A stretch of DNA of 64,000 nt from Chitinophagaceae bacterium IBVUCB1 (GTDB lineage Bacteria > Bacteroidota > Bacteroidia > Chitinophagales > Chitinophagaceae): the NCBI GenBank assembly GCA_002127285.1, contig NFUW01000002.1, positions 768,744 to 832,743 on the forward strand, in the 5' to 3' direction. Every line of letters begins with the position of its first letter. Within the stretch, counting starts at the first letter, position 1. The notes under the pieces are model-generated. The model had not been told where the DNA came from and did not search any database. It saw nothing but the letters and a program-made list of their open reading frames with translations. Positions 61,321 through 64,000 of this stretch are shown here, in pieces. Position numbers and translations under genes: made by a program.

Positions 61321-61971
61321 ATGAACCAACTGCTTTCTTTAGTAAAAAAAGACCTGCTGATAGAGTGGCGGCAAAAGCATACCCTGTTTGGTGTGCTGCT
61401 ATATGTGGGTGCTACGGTGTTTGCGATATACATAATGAATGGCCAGCCCGATGTAAAAGTGTGGAATGCCCTGTTTTGGATTACGCAACTGTTTGTAGCC
61501 GTCAACTCGGTGGCCAAGAGTTTTTTGCAGGAACATCCCAATCGTTTCAGGTATTATTTCACTATCGTGCGGCCATCAACCTTTCTGCTTGCCAAGATGC
61601 TGTATAGCATTGTACTGATGCTGGGCATCAGCTTAGTGAGCCTGCTGTTGTTCACCATTATGCTGGGCAATCCGTTGAGCCAAACGGCGGTGTTCATCGG
61701 CGTTACGGCGGCGGGCAGTATCAGCCTGTCTGCAGTGTTTACTTTTTTATCGGCCATAGCGGCAAGGGCGCAGCAAAACGCCGCCCTGATGGCTATACTG
61801 GGTTTTCCGTTGGTGATACCCGTACTGATGATGCTGAAAAGTCTGGCACTGTCTGCCATATCGCCCGTTTACCAGTCGGGCTGGTGGATGCTGATGTTGG
61901 TGGTACTTGCGTTGAGTATCATGGTCGTCATATTAGGGTTAATTCTATTCCCGTTTTTGTGGCAGGAATAA
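61321..61971 (+). CDS. ccmB: Heme exporter membrane protein CcmB
   Basis: 216 residues with about six membrane segments. The start LVKKDLLIEWRQKHTLFG and the block SFLQEHPNRFRYYFTIVRPS match CcmB, the membrane subunit of the CcmAB ATPase that frees holo-CcmE during cytochrome c maturation. CcmA, its ATPase, is not in the window. It begins the group ccmB, ccmC, ccmD, a Bacteroidota arrangement. Confidence 0.88.
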   Translation: MNQLLSLVKKDLLIEWRQKHTLFGVLLYVGATVFAIYIMNGQPDVKVWNALFWITQLFVAVNSVAKSFLQEHPNRFRYYFTIVRPSTFLLAKMLYSIVLMLGISLVSLLLFTIMLGNPLSQTAVFIGVTAAGSISLSAVFTFLSAIAARAQQNAALMAILGFPLVIPVLMMLKSLALSAISPVYQSGWWMLMLVVLALSIMVVILGLILFPFLWQE

Positions 61972-62008
61972 TGGCAGGCAACACTCATCTAAAAGCCGAT
62001 TATTACCT

Positions 62009-62016
62009 TACCTTTG
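62009..62016 (+). promoter_or_regulatory. -7 promoter box TACCTTTG for ccmC
   Basis: Full match 20 nt before the ccmC ATG, in the 65-bp gap after ccmB. It suggests that ccmC can be expressed separately. Confidence 0.45.
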
Positions 62017-62036
62017 GCAAAATTTTTTAGCCGCTT

Positions 62037-62702
62037 ATGCGTAGCAGTTGGTGGAAGATACTTTGCGTCATACTATTGGCTTATGCCATCATCGGCGGTT
62101 TGTTATTACCTGTACCTGCCAGGCATATACTGAACGAAACGGTGCGCAATCTCTACTTTCATGTACCCATGTGGTTTGGCATGATGCTGCTGTTTGGTTA
62201 TTCCTTTTACTATTCACTGATGTACCTGCGCAGGCAGCAGATGGAATACGACATCAAAGCTGTAGCCTACTTGAAGATAGGTGTGCTTTTTAGCTGCCTT
62301 GGCATGATAACGGGTATGGAATGGGCTACCTACACATGGGGAGAGCCCTGGAGCAACGACCCTAAGCAACTGGCTACTGCCATCTGTATGCTCTCCTACT
62401 TTGCCTACCTGATACTGCGTGGCGGTATTAAAGATGAAGAAAAACGCGCCAAAATATCGGCAGTATATAATGTATTCGCCTTTGCGCTGATGATACCCCT
62501 GTTGTTTGTATTGCCCCGCATGGTAGATTCGCTGCACCCCGGCAATGGCGGCAACCCCGGCTTTAATGCTTACGACCTCGATAGCCGTATGCGCCTGGTG
62601 TTCTACCCTGCTGTTATCGGTTGGTTTTTACTGGGTATGTGGATGAGCACATTACACGCCCGTATAAATATATTACGCTACAAAAAGGAAAATACATTTT
62701 AA
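62037..62702 (+). CDS. ccmC: Cytochrome c biogenesis protein CcmC/CcsA type
   Basis: 221 residues with about six membrane segments. The heme-handling Trp-rich motif is seen as TYTWGEPWSNDPKQ, and conserved His residues precede (FHVPMWF) and follow it (LHPGNGG), fitting the heme ligands of CcmC. It transfers heme to CcmE in the periplasm. The size is as usual for CcmC and smaller than CcsA/ResC proteins. Next to ccmD, 12 bp away. Confidence 0.88.
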   Translation: MRSSWWKILCVILLAYAIIGGLLLPVPARHILNETVRNLYFHVPMWFGMMLLFGYSFYYSLMYLRRQQMEYDIKAVAYLKIGVLFSCLGMITGMEWATYTWGEPWSNDPKQLATAICMLSYFAYLILRGGIKDEEKRAKISAVYNVFAFALMIPLLFVLPRMVDSLHPGNGGNPGFNAYDLDSRMRLVFYPAVIGWFLLGMWMSTLHARINILRYKKENTF

Positions 62703-62714
62703 GATTATCCTACA

Positions 62715-62921
62715 ATGCAGAAACTATCTATATTATTCATTTTACTCATTACAAGCCTTGCCGCGCAAGCGCAGGAAAACGCCCCCGAAATGGCTGATAA
62801 GTTCAGGGCAGATGGTAAAATATACGTTGTGGTTTTAGTATTAGCCACTATCTTTGCGGGGATTATTGCTTACCTGATACGTTTGGATCGCAAAATCAGC
62901 AAACTGGAAAAAGAAAATTAA
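62715..62921 (+). CDS. ccmD: CcmD family protein
   Basis: 68 residues. A signal-like N-terminus (LSILFILLITSLAAQAQ), a short spacer, then one membrane segment (IYVVVLVLATIFAGIIAYLI) and a charged C-terminus (RLDRKISKLEKEN). CcmD is a small adapter for CcmC and CcmAB in heme delivery. Assigned by size, topology and its place after ccmC; sequence alone would be weak. Confidence 0.75.
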   Translation: MQKLSILFILLITSLAAQAQENAPEMADKFRADGKIYVVVLVLATIFAGIIAYLIRLDRKISKLEKEN

Positions 62922-62954
62922 TATTATCCAATTTATTAATAATTAAACATCAAT

Positions 62955-64000
62955 ATGGCAGCAACAGCTACTGAGACAACCCCAAAGCATTACAGCTTCT
63001 TTCAGGGTGTGGAACGCAACTTTGACAAAGCAGCTACATACACCCGATTTGAGAAAGGTATATTGGAGCAAATCAAAGCTTGTAACTCTATTTACCAAAT
63101 GAAATTTCCCGTACGCATCGGCGATAAGATTGAGGTAATAGAGGCATACCGTGTACAGCACTCTCACCACAAACTGCCATGTAAAGGCGGCATCCGTTAT
63201 AGCATGGATGTGAATCAGGACGAGGTGATGGCACTGGCCGCGTTGATGACATATAAATGCGCTATCGTTAACGTACCATTTGGTGGCGGTAAGGGTGGTA
63301 TCAAAATCAACCCCAAAAACTACACGGTTTTTGAACTGGAAAAGATAACACGCCGTTATGCATCAGAACTGGTAAAGAAAAACTTTATAGGCCCTGGTAT
63401 TGACGTACCCGCACCCGACTATGGTACAGGCGCGCGCGAAATGAGCTGGATTGTAGATACCTACGCATCGCTGAAACCGGGTGAAGTAGATGCAATGGGC
63501 TGCGTAACGGGTAAACCCGTAAGCCAGGGTGGCGTACGCGGACGTACAGAGGCTACAGGCCTTGGTGTATTCTACGGCATACGCGAGCTGTGCAATGTAA
63601 AAGAAGATATGGATCGCCTTGGTTTAACGACGGGCGTAAAAGATAAAAGAGTCATCGTACAGGGATTGGGTAATGTTGGCTACCACGCTGCTAAATTCTT
63701 CCACGAGGGTGGTTCTAAAATTGTAGGCCTTGCAGAATACGAAGGCGGTATCTACAATGCCAACGGGCTGGATCTGGAAGCTGTTGTGGCACACCGCAAA
63801 GCTACAGGTTCTATCCTCGGCTTCCCCGGTGCTACTGATTACAAAAACGGTTTCGACGTAATAGAACAAGACTGCGACATACTGATACCTGCTGCGTTGG
63901 AAAACGTTATCAATGCAGATAACGCTGACCGTATAAAAGCAAAAATAATAGGAGAAGGCGCTAATGGCCCATTGACACCCGAAGCAGATGAAATACTGCT
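62955..64000 (+). CDS. Glu/Leu/Phe/Val dehydrogenase, probably glutamate dehydrogenase (C-terminus outside window)
   Basis: 348 complete codons before the right edge. The Elfv N-terminal domain has [15 protein letters not shown] and the catalytic Lys region [20 protein letters not shown], then [20 protein letters not shown]. The nucleotide-binding domain carries [20 protein letters not shown] and [12 protein letters not shown], then [16 protein letters not shown]. These are the features of glutamate dehydrogenase, which interconverts glutamate and 2-oxoglutarate. Whether NAD or NADP is preferred cannot be judged safely. It is 33 bp after ccmD and may be read with it. Confidence 0.9.
   Translation, partial: MAATATETTPKHYSFFQGVERNFDKAATYTRFEKGILEQIKACNSIYQMKFPVRIGDKIEVIEAYRVQHSHHKLPCKGGIRYSMDVNQDEVMALAALMTYKCAIVNVPFGGGKGGIKINPKNYTVFELEKITRRYASELVKKNFIGPGIDVPAPDYGTGAREMSWIVDTYASLKPGEVDAMGCVTGKPVSQGGVRGRTEATGLGVFYGIRELCNVKEDMDRLGLTTGVKDKRVIVQGLGNVGYHAAKFFHEGGSKIVGLAEYEGGIYNANGLDLEAVVAHRKATGSILGFPGATDYKNGFDVIEQDCDILIPAALENVINADNADRIKAKIIGEGANGPLTPEADEIL

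Overview
The window looks like chromosome of a Bacteroidota bacterium, most likely Chitinophagales/Chitinophagaceae. The evidence is several secreted proteins with type IX secretion (T9SS) tails, a short RpoD without region 1.1, ribBA and PASTA-only proteins, and many -7 boxes of the Bacteroidota form TAnnTTTG just upstream of starts. There is no phage, plasmid, CRISPR array, rRNA or transposase gene. Most of the window is housekeeping and envelope genes, with a few accessory blocks.

Layout. 1-5.0 kb: a secreted protein cut by the window edge, a PASTA membrane protein and ddl, then a DUF2461 protein and an alpha/beta hydrolase. 5.3-13.7 kb: an abundant-looking small secreted protein, a DUF6600 protein with a long charged tail, a ROK sugar kinase facing a FucP-type sugar transporter, glutaryl-CoA dehydrogenase, rpoD and a methyltransferase. 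13.7-30.6 kb: polyprenyl synthase and RNase R, two AT-rich accessory genes, a beta-CASP nuclease, a parvulin foldase, tandem DUF4369/DUF5106/thioredoxin paralogues, rlmD, lysS and trmH. 30.7-37.6 kb: a compact operon joining a LuxI/FeeM-like GNAT protein, a VAO/PCMH flavin oxidase and three phosphorelay proteins, with a fourth receiver protein divergent from it. 37.7-46.5 kb: a GT2 glycosyltransferase, rluF, four GT4-like glycosyltransferases around ribBA, and ftsE. 46.7-59.4 kb: three T9SS cargo proteins, including a 2701-residue repeat protein, plus a GNAT resembling AAC(3)-I. 59.5-61.2 kb: two adjacent palindromic elements, two small proteins of STAS-like and Imm32-like type, and tRNA-Gly and tRNA-Leu. 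61.3-64 kb: cytochrome c maturation genes ccmB, ccmC and ccmD, then a glutamate dehydrogenase cut by the edge.

The best candidate for an undescribed system is the 30.7-37.6 kb block. Its genes are spaced or overlapped like one transcription unit, and it combines enzymes that could make or modify a small molecule with a sensor kinase, a receiver-kinase hybrid and receivers. The second is the pair of palindromes at 59.56-59.88 kb. Their two ends are inverted copies, and the differences between the copies are compensated within each hairpin, which suggests selection on structure. The giant repeat protein also shows an exact 759-bp period.
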